Numbered from the stretch's first letter, positions 6,856 to 14,681 are shown. The stretch is DNA of 17,520 nt from Deltaproteobacteria bacterium (GCA_023487865.1 JAMDBG010000199.1:3173-20692); one strand, 5' to 3'. The notes: generated from the sequence alone by a model not told the origin. Translations and numbers: made by a program.

Positions 6856-8991
6856 ATGTCCCAAGTATCAACTTACACGACTGACCCATCGAGGGCTTCA
6901 TCCATCCTGCAGCTCGATAAGGACAAGCTGCTCCAAAGCATCTTCCGTCTGAGTTCTTTTCTGACCGCTCCCTCCAGTGTGAGCGAAATTCTGGTCAAGA
7001 TTCTCGATGAGGTGGTCGACAGCATCGGTTTTGACAAGGGAATCATTCGCCTGTTTGATGACTCTCGGCAGAATCTCGTGGCCAAGGTCGTCAAGAACTA
7101 CAGTCCCGAAGAGGCGCGGAGGGTCTTCTCCGTGGCCCTCAATATCCATGAACATGACTGTATTGTGACCAAGGTGGCCAAATCCGGACAGCCGATTGCC
7201 GTGGAGGTAACGGCCACCGATCCCCGGATCACTGAAACCGACCGCATGCTGACGCAAATCTATGACCGCGGTTCCTATTTCTGCGCCCCTTTGAAGATTG
7301 GAGATGAAGTCATCGGGATCCTCGCCGCCTGGTTCAAAGAGGAGACCAAGTTCTTTCCGGAGGAGATCAGCCTTTTTGTGACCTATGCCAATTTCTTGAG
7401 CATGATCATTTGCAATTTGCGACTCTTCGAGGCCAATGACGAGAAGATCCAGCAACTCATGGTCCTCCAGGAGGCCGTCTCCGAGATGAATGCCAGTTAT
7501 GTCCTTGACAACCATATCCTGGAAATACTTGTCAAAAGTGCCCTGAGAATAACCGGTTCGGAGAAGGTCCTGGTCTATTTCCTGGACATCGAAAAGGACC
7601 GCTGCCTTGTGAACGACGGAAAGAAGGTTTCCATTGCCGACCGGCGGACTTGTGATGAGAAGATCGGACCGACCATTATTCGGGAGGCGATGGATGCCAA
7701 TGCCATCGTCACCAGCCGGATCGGCGCCGGAAGTTCATCAACCCAGCCTGTTTTCCCGGAATATCTGTCTGAAATCGCCCTTCCCCTCACGGTCAAAGAC
7801 AAGTTCAAAGGGGCCCTCTATCTGGCCAAAAAGGCGGGAAGCTATTCCCAGGAAGAGGTCCATGCCCTTGATATACTCGTCAAGAACACCTCTACTTCCT
7901 ATGACAATGCCATCATGCATTCCAGGCTCTCCCTGGAGGCGAAATCCTTGAAGACAGAGGTGGAGAAACTCAAAGAGCGGGAGGACATCCTCTTAGGCTT
8001 TCATAACATTCTCGGCAAGTCGAAGAAGATGCGCGGTCTGTTTCATGTCATCGCGGAGGTGGCAAGGCACAACACCAGCATCCTGATTCAGGGGGAAAGC
8101 GGTACGGGGAAGGAGTTGATCGCCCGTGCGATACACCGGCAGAGCGACCGGAACACAAAGCCATTTGTCGATGTCAACTGTGCGGCCATTCCCGGGACCC
8201 TTCTCGAGAGCGAATTGTTCGGATATGAGGCAGGCGCCTTCACCGATGCGAGAAAGAGAAAGCTCGGCCTTTTGGAACATGCGAGCGGCGGTACGATGCT
8301 CCTGGATGAGATCGGCGATATGAACATCCATATCCAGGCCAAGTTTCTCCGCATGCTGGAGGATGGCCATATCCGTCGCTTGGGGGGCAATGAAAACATC
8401 CCCATCGATGTCCGGTTCATCTTTTCGACGAACAAGGACCTTACCCGGATGGTTGCGGAGGGGACTTTTCGCGAGGATCTCTACTACCGGATCAGCGTCG
8501 TACCGATCGTGATCCCGCCGCTTCGGGAGCGGATCGACGATATCCTGCTTCTCGCCCGTTACTACGTAGAGGAATTTAATGCGAAATTCATGAAGAAAGT
8601 GAAGGGATTTGCAGAGGATGCGGAGCTTATTCTCACCGCTTACCACTGGCCGGGGAATGTCCGGGAGCTGAAAAACATCATCGAACGGATCATGATCCTC
8701 CACAACGAAGGAGCCATGATCACCCCGGAAAACCTGCCTGCGGAGATGAGAGTAACGACCAATAAAGAGCAACTCAGGATTCAGATCGACAACGTCCTGC
8801 CGCAACTCTCTTCGGAAGGAATCGATTTTACGATGGTTACGGAGAGAATCACCAATGATGTCAAGCGGAAGATTATCGAAAGCACACTGGAGATGAGTCG
8901 GGGAAATAAGACCGAGGCGGCCAGACGCCTGGGAATATCCCGCTACAAGCTGATCCGGGAGCAAAAGAAAATTAATAACTATATCAAATAA
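6856..8991 (+). CDS. GAF-GAF sigma-54-dependent transcriptional activator
   Basis: A 711-residue enhancer-binding protein. Two GAF-type sensory domains lie at about 42-190 and 218-355, a coiled-coil linker at about 357-380, and the AAA+ sigma-54 interaction domain at about 384-612. A Fis-type helix-turn-helix sits at about 680-703 (GNKTEAARRLGISRYKLI). Walker A is GESGTGKE (413-420), Walker B GGTMLLDEIG (478-487), and the HWPGNVREL segment (597-605) is present. The sigma-54-contacting loop reads GAFTDA (460-465) instead of GAFTGA. There is no receiver domain, so control is probably by a small ligand or by redox state through the GAF domains, as in NifA/FhlA-like proteins; the signal is unknown. 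The start has AGGAAAGGA upstream. The stop codon lies inside the left arm of the 28-bp inverted repeat. No target promoter is evident nearby. Confidence 0.95.
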   Translation: MSQVSTYTTDPSRASSILQLDKDKLLQSIFRLSSFLTAPSSVSEILVKILDEVVDSIGFDKGIIRLFDDSRQNLVAKVVKNYSPEEARRVFSVALNIHEHDCIVTKVAKSGQPIAVEVTATDPRITETDRMLTQIYDRGSYFCAPLKIGDEVIGILAAWFKEETKFFPEEISLFVTYANFLSMIICNLRLFEANDEKIQQLMVLQEAVSEMNASYVLDNHILEILVKSALRITGSEKVLVYFLDIEKDRCLVNDGKKVSIADRRTCDEKIGPTIIREAMDANAIVTSRIGAGSSSTQPVFPEYLSEIALPLTVKDKFKGALYLAKKAGSYSQEEVHALDILVKNTSTSYDNAIMHSRLSLEAKSLKTEVEKLKEREDILLGFHNILGKSKKMRGLFHVIAEVARHNTSILIQGESGTGKELIARAIHRQSDRNTKPFVDVNCAAIPGTLLESELFGYEAGAFTDARKRKLGLLEHASGGTMLLDEIGDMNIHIQAKFLRMLEDGHIRRLGGNENIPIDVRFIFSTNKDLTRMVAEGTFREDLYYRISVVPIVIPPLRERIDDILLLARYYVEEFNAKFMKKVKGFAEDAELILTAYHWPGNVRELKNIIERIMILHNEGAMITPENLPAEMRVTTNKEQLRIQIDNVLPQLSSEGIDFTMVTERITNDVKRKIIESTLEMSRGNKTEAARRLGISRYKLIREQKKINNYIK

Positions 8992-9014
8992 GTATATATC
9001 TATCTCTTGTGCCC
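8987..9014 (+). repeat. Left arm of 28-bp inverted repeat
   Basis: AT-rich at its outer end and ending in TTGTGCCC inside. It contains the TAA stop (8989-8991) of the sigma-54 activator. Exact reverse complement of 9444-9471; matching stops on both sides (8986 and 9015 mismatch). Confidence 0.95.
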
Positions 9015-9443
9015 ATTCAGCACGCCGTGTGCACCCGACGCACATTCCTTCCCATGCCATCCACCTGCTGATTTTCAGCGAAACTTCGGAGAAATGTCGT
9101 GCGGGATAAGCACACTATTGTCCTGTTTCGTTTCCTGATTTTCATTTTTCTCCATTCCCCTCCTCAGACACACATCTCTGTCACCGTACCGATGATGAGA
9201 CGCATGTATCCGATATCTTATCGTATTGAGAATGCGGCCCAGGGAAGGTCATTCCAGAGGAGGGGGATTACAGGAATTGGCATTCCTATTGCGTATACAA
9301 CTGGTGTAAGAGATACGCATCGGGTCCCGGAGGCGTTTTTCAGGGTCGGGAGTATCCAGACAGATTTTATAACGACGCTGACCGTTGAAACAGGGAACAG
9401 ACCGCCTTATGGAAGGAGAAAAGAAGAGGGCAGGCTCGCGGAG

Positions 9444-9471
9444 GGGCACAAGAGATAGATATATACTTATT
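9444..9471 (-). repeat. Right arm of 28-bp inverted repeat
   Basis: Begins GGGCACAAGAG and ends TATATACTTATT. Exact reverse complement of 8987-9014. It lies 373 bp before the hppA 3' end. Confidence 0.95.
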
Positions 9472-9728
9472 CGGAGGGGCAAGGGGGAAAAAGGAAATCT
9501 GGGTTCCGGACCGATTCAGGAGTATGATTTTTTCGTTACACGGGACGGGAGTGGCAGAGAGGAAACGGTTCCCGCTGATCGTTCGATTAAGGCGAGAAGG
9601 AAGGGCAGCCGAAACAAGAGTACATCCTTTTTTCTTTCGGATTGATGCCGTGACGCTCAAGAGGCGTTTTGTCAGGTGATAAGATAATCTGAAAGGTGGA
9701 ACGGCAAGCAAAATCCTTTCAGTATTAT
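9472..9728. other. Non-coding stretch with small stem-loops
   Basis: No convincing ORF on either strand; those present lack ribosome sites and show a shadow-like composition. On the plus strand an 8-bp perfect stem CTGAAAGG (9689-9696) / CCTTTCAG (9715-9722) encloses 18 nt. A perfect TATAAT at 9726-9731 follows at once but has no matching -35. A weaker stem is ACGC/GCGT near 9653-9667. Together with the terminator at 9729-9777 this could be the 3' part of a small RNA or a structured 3' UTR of the activator mRNA. Confidence 0.35.
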
Positions 9729-9777
9729 AATGGTGGATGGTTTTTAGGTTCCCTCCTTTTCCATCCACCATTTTTTT
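9729..9777 (+). terminator. Rho-independent terminator, plus strand
   Basis: Perfect 12-bp stem AATGGTGGATGG (9729-9740) / CCATCCACCATT (9761-9772) with a 20-nt loop, followed by seven T (9771-9777). The T-run is only on the plus strand, so it ends rightward transcripts. The nearest plus-strand gene is the sigma-54 activator, about 740 bp upstream. Confidence 0.75.
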
Positions 9778-9823
9778 ATCAAAAGAAAGGGCGCACCGTT
9801 TCCGGTGCGCCCTTTCTTTTGAT
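9778..9823. terminator. Bidirectional rho-independent terminator, 3' of hppA
   Basis: Perfect 21-bp inverted repeat with a TTTC loop. The GC core GGGCGCACCG / CGGTGCGCCC is flanked by AAAAGAAA and TTTCTTTT, giving a U-rich 3' side on either strand. It lies 22 bp past the hppA stop and should end the long minus-strand operon, as well as any rightward readthrough. Confidence 0.85.
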
Positions 9824-9844
9824 GAGATCGTGAAAAAAGGCGTC

Positions 9845-12286
9845 TTAGAGCTTTTCGCCGGTAATCCTCATCCCGTAGAAGGAACGGTAGACGAAGACAA
9901 GCGCGATGAGGAAGAAAAGCGATGCCAGACCGAGCTTCAATCCGACGTTCTGCATGGTCACGGCGATTTCCACGGCCAGAAGGCCGAAGAGGGTCGTGAA
10001 CTTGATCACGGGATTCAGCGAGACCGATGAGGTATCCTTGAACGGATCCCCGACGGTGTCGCCGACGACGGTAGCCTCATGCAGGGGGGTATTCTTCTGC
10101 TTCAGGTCTACCTCCACGATTTTCTTGCCGTTGTCCCAGCATCCGCCGGCATTGGCCATGAAGATCGCCTGGAAAAGGCCGAAGAAGGCAATGCCGACCA
10201 GGTAGCCGATAAAGAAATAGGGATTAAAGAAGGCCAGACTCAGGGCCATGAAAAAGATGACGACGAAGATGTTGATCATCCCCTTCTGGGCGTAAAGCGT
10301 GCAGATCCTGACCACCTCTTTGCTGTCGGCGATCGAGGCCTCCTTCTTGTCGAGCTTGATATGATTCTTGATGTAGACGACGGCCTGGTAGGAACCAGTG
10401 ACAACGGCCTGTATGGATGCGCCGGTGAACCAGTAGATGACGCAGCCGCCCATGAGGAGACCCAGGATGATCTCCGGCTGGACCAGGCTAAGCTTGGCAA
10501 TGACGTTTCCGAAGAGGCGCTCCAGAAGAATGATGATCCCGAACACCATTGTGGTGGCGCCGACAACGGCGGTGCCGATGAGGACCGGCTTTGCAGTTGC
10601 TTTGAACGTGTTGCCCGCGCCGTCGGCGGATTCCAGGAAGTGCTTCGCTTTTTCGAAGTCCGTTTCAACGCCGAAATGCTTCCTGACGACTTCCTTGGCG
10701 TCCTGGCGGCTTTCAATCATGGAGAGTTCGTAGATAGATTGTGCGTTGTCCGAGACCGGACCGAAGCTGTCCACAGCGATCGTGACCGGACCCATGCCAA
10801 GGAAACCGAAGGCGACCAGTCCGAAGGCGAAGACCGGGGCGGCAAACAGAAACTCCCTCGGCATCAGACCCATAACCGAGCCGCTCTGGGAGACAAGATA
10901 GGCGATCAGCATCAGAACCAGGATGATCAGGCCTTCCCAGAAGGCGGAGAAGTTTCCGGCGACCAGACCGGAGAGGATATTCAGTGAAGCGCCCCCCTGT
11001 CGCGAAGCGTTGACGACTTCTTCACAGTGGCGGGACTTGGTGCTCGTAAAGATCTTTGTGAATTCAGGGATCAGCGCCCCGGCGATCGTCCCGCAGCTGA
11101 TGATGATGGAAAGTGCCAACCAGACGGAAAGGGAACTGCCGACGATGGGCAGATCGCCCAGCAGCACATAGCTTGCGACAAAGGTGACGATGATGGAGAC
11201 GCAGGAGGTGATCCAGACAAGGTTCGTCAGAGGTTGTTCAAAATCGAACTCCTCCCTGCCGGTAAAGAGAGACCGGCTAGCGGCATCGTTGACGAAGTAG
11301 GAGATGAGCGAGGTGATGACCATCAGGATGCGCATAGCGAAGATCCAGACGATCAGTTTACCCCCCATGGCTGGATTCGTGGCCATGGCCAGGGCCAGAA
11401 AGGCGATCAGAGCCACACCGGTAACGCCGTATGTCTCGAAGCCGTCCGCCGTGGGACCGACACTGTCGCCCGCATTGTCGCCCGTACAGTCCGCGATGAC
11501 GCCCGGGTTCTTCGGATCGTCCTCCGGGAGATGGAAGATGATCTTCATGAGGTCAGAACCAATATCGGCGATTTTGGTGAAGATGCCACCGCAGATGCGC
11601 AGGGCGCTCGCGCCGAGGGATTCGCCGATGGCAAAACCGATGAAGCAGGGACCGGCCAGGTCTTTGGGGACGTAGGCAAGGATCAGGATCATGAAGAAGA
11701 GCTCGATGCTTACCAGCAACAGTCCGACGCTCATCCCGGAACGGAGGCAGATATTCACCATGCTTAAGGGATTGCCGCTCAGGGAGGCGAATGCGGCCCG
11801 GGAGTTGGCAACCGTATTGATCCGGATGCCGAACCAGGCCACTCCGTAAGAGCCCAGGATTCCCATAATGGAACAGAAGAGGATCATCGAGACCGCACCG
11901 ATCGTGTTCCCCTGCAGTCCGACAAAATAATAGATAATACAGATGGCGATCAGTACCCACAGGCCGGCGAGGAATTTCCCCTGCTGGAACAGATACGTTT
12001 TGCAGGTCTCCCATATCGTATTGGAGACATCCAGCATGGCTTGATGGGCAGGCAGATTCTTCGTCTGGTTATACTGAAGCCAGCCGAAAATCATCCCAAT
12101 TGCGCAGATGATCAGACCGACATTGAGTATCGTCAATCCTCCGAGAGAACCCCCGATGAAGCTGACCTGAGTCAGATCGGGGATCTTGATGTCCGCTTCA
12201 CCCGCAAAAGCCAGAGGGGTCATCAGAAACAGGGAGATCACGAGAGAACACAACAGAGACCAGAGGCCGCGTATTCCGGTGCACAT
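9845..12286 (-). CDS. hppA: Membrane-bound proton-translocating pyrophosphatase, divergent type
   Basis: An integral membrane pyrophosphatase (813 aa; bacterial members are often 650-760) that couples PPi hydrolysis to ion pumping. About 16 hydrophobic helices follow an N-terminal signal-like segment (residues 1-28, cut near AFA-GE). Conserved acidic motifs remain: PEDDPKNPGVIAD (254-266), GDNAGD (269-274), DSFGPVSDNA (506-515), WDNGKK (717-722) and VVGDTVGDPFKDTS (740-753). In the usually invariant GADLVGKVE motif this protein has GSDLMKIIF (243-251): one residue shorter before PEDD and without the Glu. Lys562 in GNTFKA is at the position where Lys marks K+-independent enzymes, so a K+-independent H+ pump is likely. 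The ATG lies 3 nt after the pth stop, with AGGAGGA inside the pth end, so the two are translationally linked. It is the last gene before the terminator. Confidence 0.93.
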   Translation of the reverse strand: MCTGIRGLWSLLCSLVISLFLMTPLAFAGEADIKIPDLTQVSFIGGSLGGLTILNVGLIICAIGMIFGWLQYNQTKNLPAHQAMLDVSNTIWETCKTYLFQQGKFLAGLWVLIAICIIYYFVGLQGNTIGAVSMILFCSIMGILGSYGVAWFGIRINTVANSRAAFASLSGNPLSMVNICLRSGMSVGLLLVSIELFFMILILAYVPKDLAGPCFIGFAIGESLGASALRICGGIFTKIADIGSDLMKIIFHLPEDDPKNPGVIADCTGDNAGDSVGPTADGFETYGVTGVALIAFLALAMATNPAMGGKLIVWIFAMRILMVITSLISYFVNDAASRSLFTGREEFDFEQPLTNLVWITSCVSIIVTFVASYVLLGDLPIVGSSLSVWLALSIIISCGTIAGALIPEFTKIFTSTKSRHCEEVVNASRQGGASLNILSGLVAGNFSAFWEGLIILVLMLIAYLVSQSGSVMGLMPREFLFAAPVFAFGLVAFGFLGMGPVTIAVDSFGPVSDNAQSIYELSMIESRQDAKEVVRKHFGVETDFEKAKHFLESADGAGNTFKATAKPVLIGTAVVGATTMVFGIIILLERLFGNVIAKLSLVQPEIILGLLMGGCVIYWFTGASIQAVVTGSYQAVVYIKNHIKLDKKEASIADSKEVVRICTLYAQKGMINIFVVIFFMALSLAFFNPYFFIGYLVGIAFFGLFQAIFMANAGGCWDNGKKIVEVDLKQKNTPLHEATVVGDTVGDPFKDTSSVSLNPVIKFTTLFGLLAVEIAVTMQNVGLKLGLASLFFLIALVFVYRSFYGMRITGEKL

Positions 12287-12289
12287 GAT

Positions 12290-12880
12290 TCAATCCTCCT
12301 TGGTTAGTGTGGAATATTCCTTCCCATGATGCCGTTCCATAGCCGCCCGAATGCCCAAGGAAATGGTGTCGACCACCTCGTCACCCGCGATCTGGAGCAA
12401 GCGGGGTAGACAGGTCATCTCCTCTTCCGAAAAAGGCGACAGGACGTAGCCTTCGACCATCGACTTGCGTTCCGGTCTCCCGATGCCGAGCCTGACTCTG
12501 ATGAAGTCCGTGCCGCCGAGATGATCAATTATGGAAATCAGCCCTTTATGCCCGCCATGACCTCCTCCTGCCTTCAAACGGACCGTCAGAAAAGGCAGGT
12601 CCAGGTCATCATGTACGACGATCACATCTTCCAGTTCAATCCGGTAATAGTCGGCAAGCCTTCTGACCGCAGTTCCGCTCAGATTCATGAATGTCTGAGG
12701 CTGCACGAGTATAACGGCGTTGCCGGCGATTTTCCCCTTTCCGACATGGGCATCAAAGATGGTCTGACTGATCGATATGTGATGTTGCAGCGCCAGTTGG
12801 TCCACGACCAGGAAACCCGCGTTATGCCGGTTAAATTGATACCGCACTCCCGGATTTCCCAATCCAACGACCAATTTCAC
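12290..12880 (-). CDS. pth: Peptidyl-tRNA hydrolase
   Basis: A 196-aa bacterial Pth, which frees tRNA from peptidyl-tRNAs dropped by stalled ribosomes. Key residues are visible: Asn9 in GLGNPG, catalytic His19 in RHNAGF, Asn66 in TFMNLSG, and Asp91 in VVHDDLDLP. The loop GHGGHKGL (107-114) has Lys where the E. coli enzyme has a tRNA-contacting Asn (GHNGL). The start is GTG at 12880, supported by GGGAGAGGG just upstream and alignment of the first residues (MKLVVGLGNPG). It sits between rplY (71-nt gap) and hppA (3-nt gap). The prs-rplY-pth order is common in bacteria. Confidence 0.96.
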   Translation of the reverse strand: MKLVVGLGNPGVRYQFNRHNAGFLVVDQLALQHHISISQTIFDAHVGKGKIAGNAVILVQPQTFMNLSGTAVRRLADYYRIELEDVIVVHDDLDLPFLTVRLKAGGGHGGHKGLISIIDHLGGTDFIRVRLGIGRPERKSMVEGYVLSPFSEEEMTCLPRLLQIAGDEVVDTISLGIRAAMERHHGKEYSTLTKED

Positions 12881-12951
12881 ACAAAACCCTCTCCCAAGGC
12901 CGTCCGTGCGACTCGGGAAGGTCTTCCCGTATCCGACGACCGGAGGTCATG

Positions 12952-13599
12952 TCAATCTTTGGCTTCCTCGGGTGCGGCCTCTTTACCCTCAGCAGGGGCC
13001 TCGGCTTCACCTTCAGCCGCTTCAGGCTGGGGCACGGAAACCTTCACGAAGGCGACGATCGCCACGCCGACATCACCCGGATCGAGAACTTCTATGCCTT
13101 CCGGAACTTTGATGTCCTGAACCTTGATCGAATTGCCGATATCCAGTCCGCTCACATCGATGTCGATGAACTCGGGCAGTGCTGAAGGCAGACAGGAAAC
13201 CTTCAGATCCCGTTTCAGGTGCTGAAGCTCACCGCCGTTCTGGACGCCGATAGGGATGCCACTGAAATGGAGGGGGATATCGATCGTCAGTTTATGGTCC
13301 ATGCGGATTTCATAAAAATCGGCATGCTGGAAGCGTCTGCTGACCGGTTCGATCTGAAGTTCCTTGATCAGAGAGAGCCTTTCCTTACGCTTCTCCCCTT
13401 CGATGAGCAGTTTGATAAAGATGTTTTCCTTCTTTGTCTTGATGATCTTCAAAAGATCGGCCGCATTGACCGACAGGTGAATGGCTTCCTCACCGCGGCC
13501 ATAGAAAACGGCGGGGATCAATCCCTCTTGTCTGAAACGTCTGGCCGGCCCTTTGCCGGATTCTTTGCGGATACAGGCTTTTAATTCGGTCGCCTCCAT
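12952..13599 (-). CDS. rplY: Ribosomal protein L25, long CTC-type
   Basis: A 215-residue L25/TL5/CTC-family protein that binds 5S rRNA in the large subunit. The N-terminal L25 domain (about 1-90) includes KGPARRFRQEGLIPAVFYG. The C-terminal beta domain (about 95-185) includes the family's HADFYEI and DIDVSGLDIGNSIKVQDI segments. An acidic Ala/Glu-rich tail (about 190-215) follows. The reading frame is open further upstream (to 13722), but ATG 13599 is chosen because AGGAGG stands just before it and the L25 domain starts there. It begins 10 nt after the prs stop, and its ribosome site lies next to that stop, so the two are co-translated from one message. Confidence 0.95.
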   Translation of the reverse strand: MEATELKACIRKESGKGPARRFRQEGLIPAVFYGRGEEAIHLSVNAADLLKIIKTKKENIFIKLLIEGEKRKERLSLIKELQIEPVSRRFQHADFYEIRMDHKLTIDIPLHFSGIPIGVQNGGELQHLKRDLKVSCLPSALPEFIDIDVSGLDIGNSIKVQDIKVPEGIEVLDPGDVGVAIVAFVKVSVPQPEAAEGEAEAPAEGKEAAPEEAKD

Positions 13600-13609
13600 G
13601 AAATTCCTC

Positions 13610-14554
13610 CTAAATGAATAATGAACTGACTGAGTCGTTATAATAGATTCTTCGAACAGCCTCGCTGAGGAGTCCCGAGACGGAAAGCACCTTGATGCGG
13701 CTGCAGGCGCTGGCTTTATCATGCAGGGGAATGGTGTCCGTCACGATGACCTCCTTGAGGTCTGATTGTTCTATCCTCTCGATCGCCGGTCCGGAAAGGA
13801 CGGGATGGGTGCAGCAGACAGAGACCTCAACGGCCCCTTCCTCATAGAGCGCTTTGGCTGACTGGACGACCGTTCCGGCGGTATCAATCATATCATCCAG
13901 TATGATGACCCTCTTTTTCTTGACGTGGCCGATGATGTTCATCACCTGTGCCTCGTTCGGTCCTTCCCTGCGCTTGTCGATTATCGCCAAACTGGCTCCG
14001 AGTCTTTTGCCGAATGCCCGAGCCCGCTCCACACCCCCGGTATCCGGTGAAACGATTACGATATCGTCGCCATGATAGTTTTTCTTGATATAGTCGAGAA
14101 GCACCGGAGTGGCAAAAAGATTGTCAACGGGGATGTTGAAAAATCCCTGGATCTGACCGGCGTGGAGATCCATTGCCAGAACGCGATTGGCCCCCGCCTG
14201 GGTAATGAGATCGGCAACGAGTTTGGCCGTGATCGGTGCACGGGGCGCCACCTTCCGGTCCTGCCGGGCGTAACCGTAATAGGGGATGACGGCCGTGATA
14301 CGGTCCGCAGATGACCGGCGTGCGGCATCAATCATGATGAGAAGTTCCATCAGTGTGACGTTCACCGGGGAACAGGTGGGTTGAATGATGAAGACATCCA
14401 TGCCGCGGACGTTTTCGTTGATCTCCACCCGGGTTTCTCCGTCGGAAAATGCGGTGACATGCGCTTGTCCGAGGGAAATCCCCAAATTCTCGCTGATCTT
14501 ACGGGCAAGCGCCACATTCGCATTTCCGGAAAAGATCCTTATTTTTTCTAGCAT
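13610..14554 (-). CDS. prs: Ribose-phosphate pyrophosphokinase (PRPP synthetase)
   Basis: A 314-aa class I PRPP synthetase making 5-phosphoribosyl diphosphate from ribose 5-phosphate and ATP, the precursor of nucleotides, histidine and tryptophan. Visible motifs are the ATP-contact segment PYYGYARQDRKVAPRAPITA (91-110), metal/ATP loop DLHAGQIQGFF (129-139), ribose-5-phosphate region SPDTGGVERARAF (169-181) and the PRPP-binding loop DDMIDTAGT (220-228). The ATG at 14554 is preferred over an in-frame ATG at 14578 because GAAGGA precedes it, and the upstream start would begin almost at the end of the tRNA gene. The tRNA-Gln gene ends 28 nt upstream on the same strand. Confidence 0.97.
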   Translation of the reverse strand: MLEKIRIFSGNANVALARKISENLGISLGQAHVTAFSDGETRVEINENVRGMDVFIIQPTCSPVNVTLMELLIMIDAARRSSADRITAVIPYYGYARQDRKVAPRAPITAKLVADLITQAGANRVLAMDLHAGQIQGFFNIPVDNLFATPVLLDYIKKNYHGDDIVIVSPDTGGVERARAFGKRLGASLAIIDKRREGPNEAQVMNIIGHVKKKRVIILDDMIDTAGTVVQSAKALYEEGAVEVSVCCTHPVLSGPAIERIEQSDLKEVIVTDTIPLHDKASACSRIKVLSVSGLLSEAVRRIYYNDSVSSLFI

Positions 14555-14582
14555 TTGATATCCTTCACTTCCAAACATTCAT

Positions 14583-14657
14583 TGGCTGGGGCGGGAGGAT
14601 TCGAACCTCCGAATGCAGGATCCAAATTCCTGTGTCTTACCGCTTGACGACGCCCCA
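14583..14657 (-). tRNA. tRNA-Gln (anticodon UUG), CCA encoded
   Basis: A 75-nt cloverleaf on the minus strand. The acceptor arm TGGGGCG pairs with CGCCCCA, the D arm is GTC...GAC, the anticodon stem CAGGA/TCCTG holds loop ATTTGGA with anticodon TTG (14625-14623), and the T arm is GGAGG-TTCGAAT-CCTCC. The discriminator is G and CCA is encoded at 14585-14583. It reads glutamine CAA (and CAG by wobble). It lies between ispE and prs in the same direction, so it must be cut out of the mRNA or made from its own promoter. Confidence 0.97.
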
Positions 14658-14681
14658 ATGGATGACAGGCAAGAAGTAATC

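Larger units (their letters stand above)
8987..9471. mobile_element. 485-bp non-coding segment bounded by perfect 28-bp inverted repeats (MITE-like or invertible)
   Basis: The arms at 8987-9014 and 9444-9471 are exact reverse complements over 28 bp; the left arm starts AATAAGTATATATC and ends CTCTTGTGCCC. The 429 bp between them has no credible gene, recombinase or transposase. It contains small hairpins: CGATA/TATCG at 9211-9223, AGGAAT/ATTCCT at 9272-9287, and TGCGTAT/ATACGCA at 9290-9319. A TA dinucleotide lies inside each arm (8989-8990 and 9468-9469), which would fit a mariner/IS630-type TA target duplication. Flanks outside the arms do not form another clear duplication. Possible readings are a MITE, an invertible cassette, or the stem of a very large 3' UTR fold. 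The repeat is certain; the nature of the element is not. Confidence 0.6.

Noticed and set aside
9099..9458. 119-codon plus-strand ORF inside the inverted-repeat element
   Set aside because: No ribosome site and no domain. It runs into the right repeat arm, and its composition is that of chance sequence.
9691..9711. Possible sigma-54 promoter (TGG...GCA) beside the activator
   Set aside because: The GG and GC are 8 or 11 nt apart, not the required 10.
9367..9771. 134-codon minus-strand ORF downstream of hppA
   Set aside because: It spans the right repeat arm and starts within the terminator stem-loop. It has no ribosome site and no recognisable domain.
10079..10987. 302-codon plus-strand ORF antisense to hppA
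   Set aside because: It is the complement of a membrane protein: very rich in Asp, Glu and Gly, a typical shadow of hydrophobic codons.
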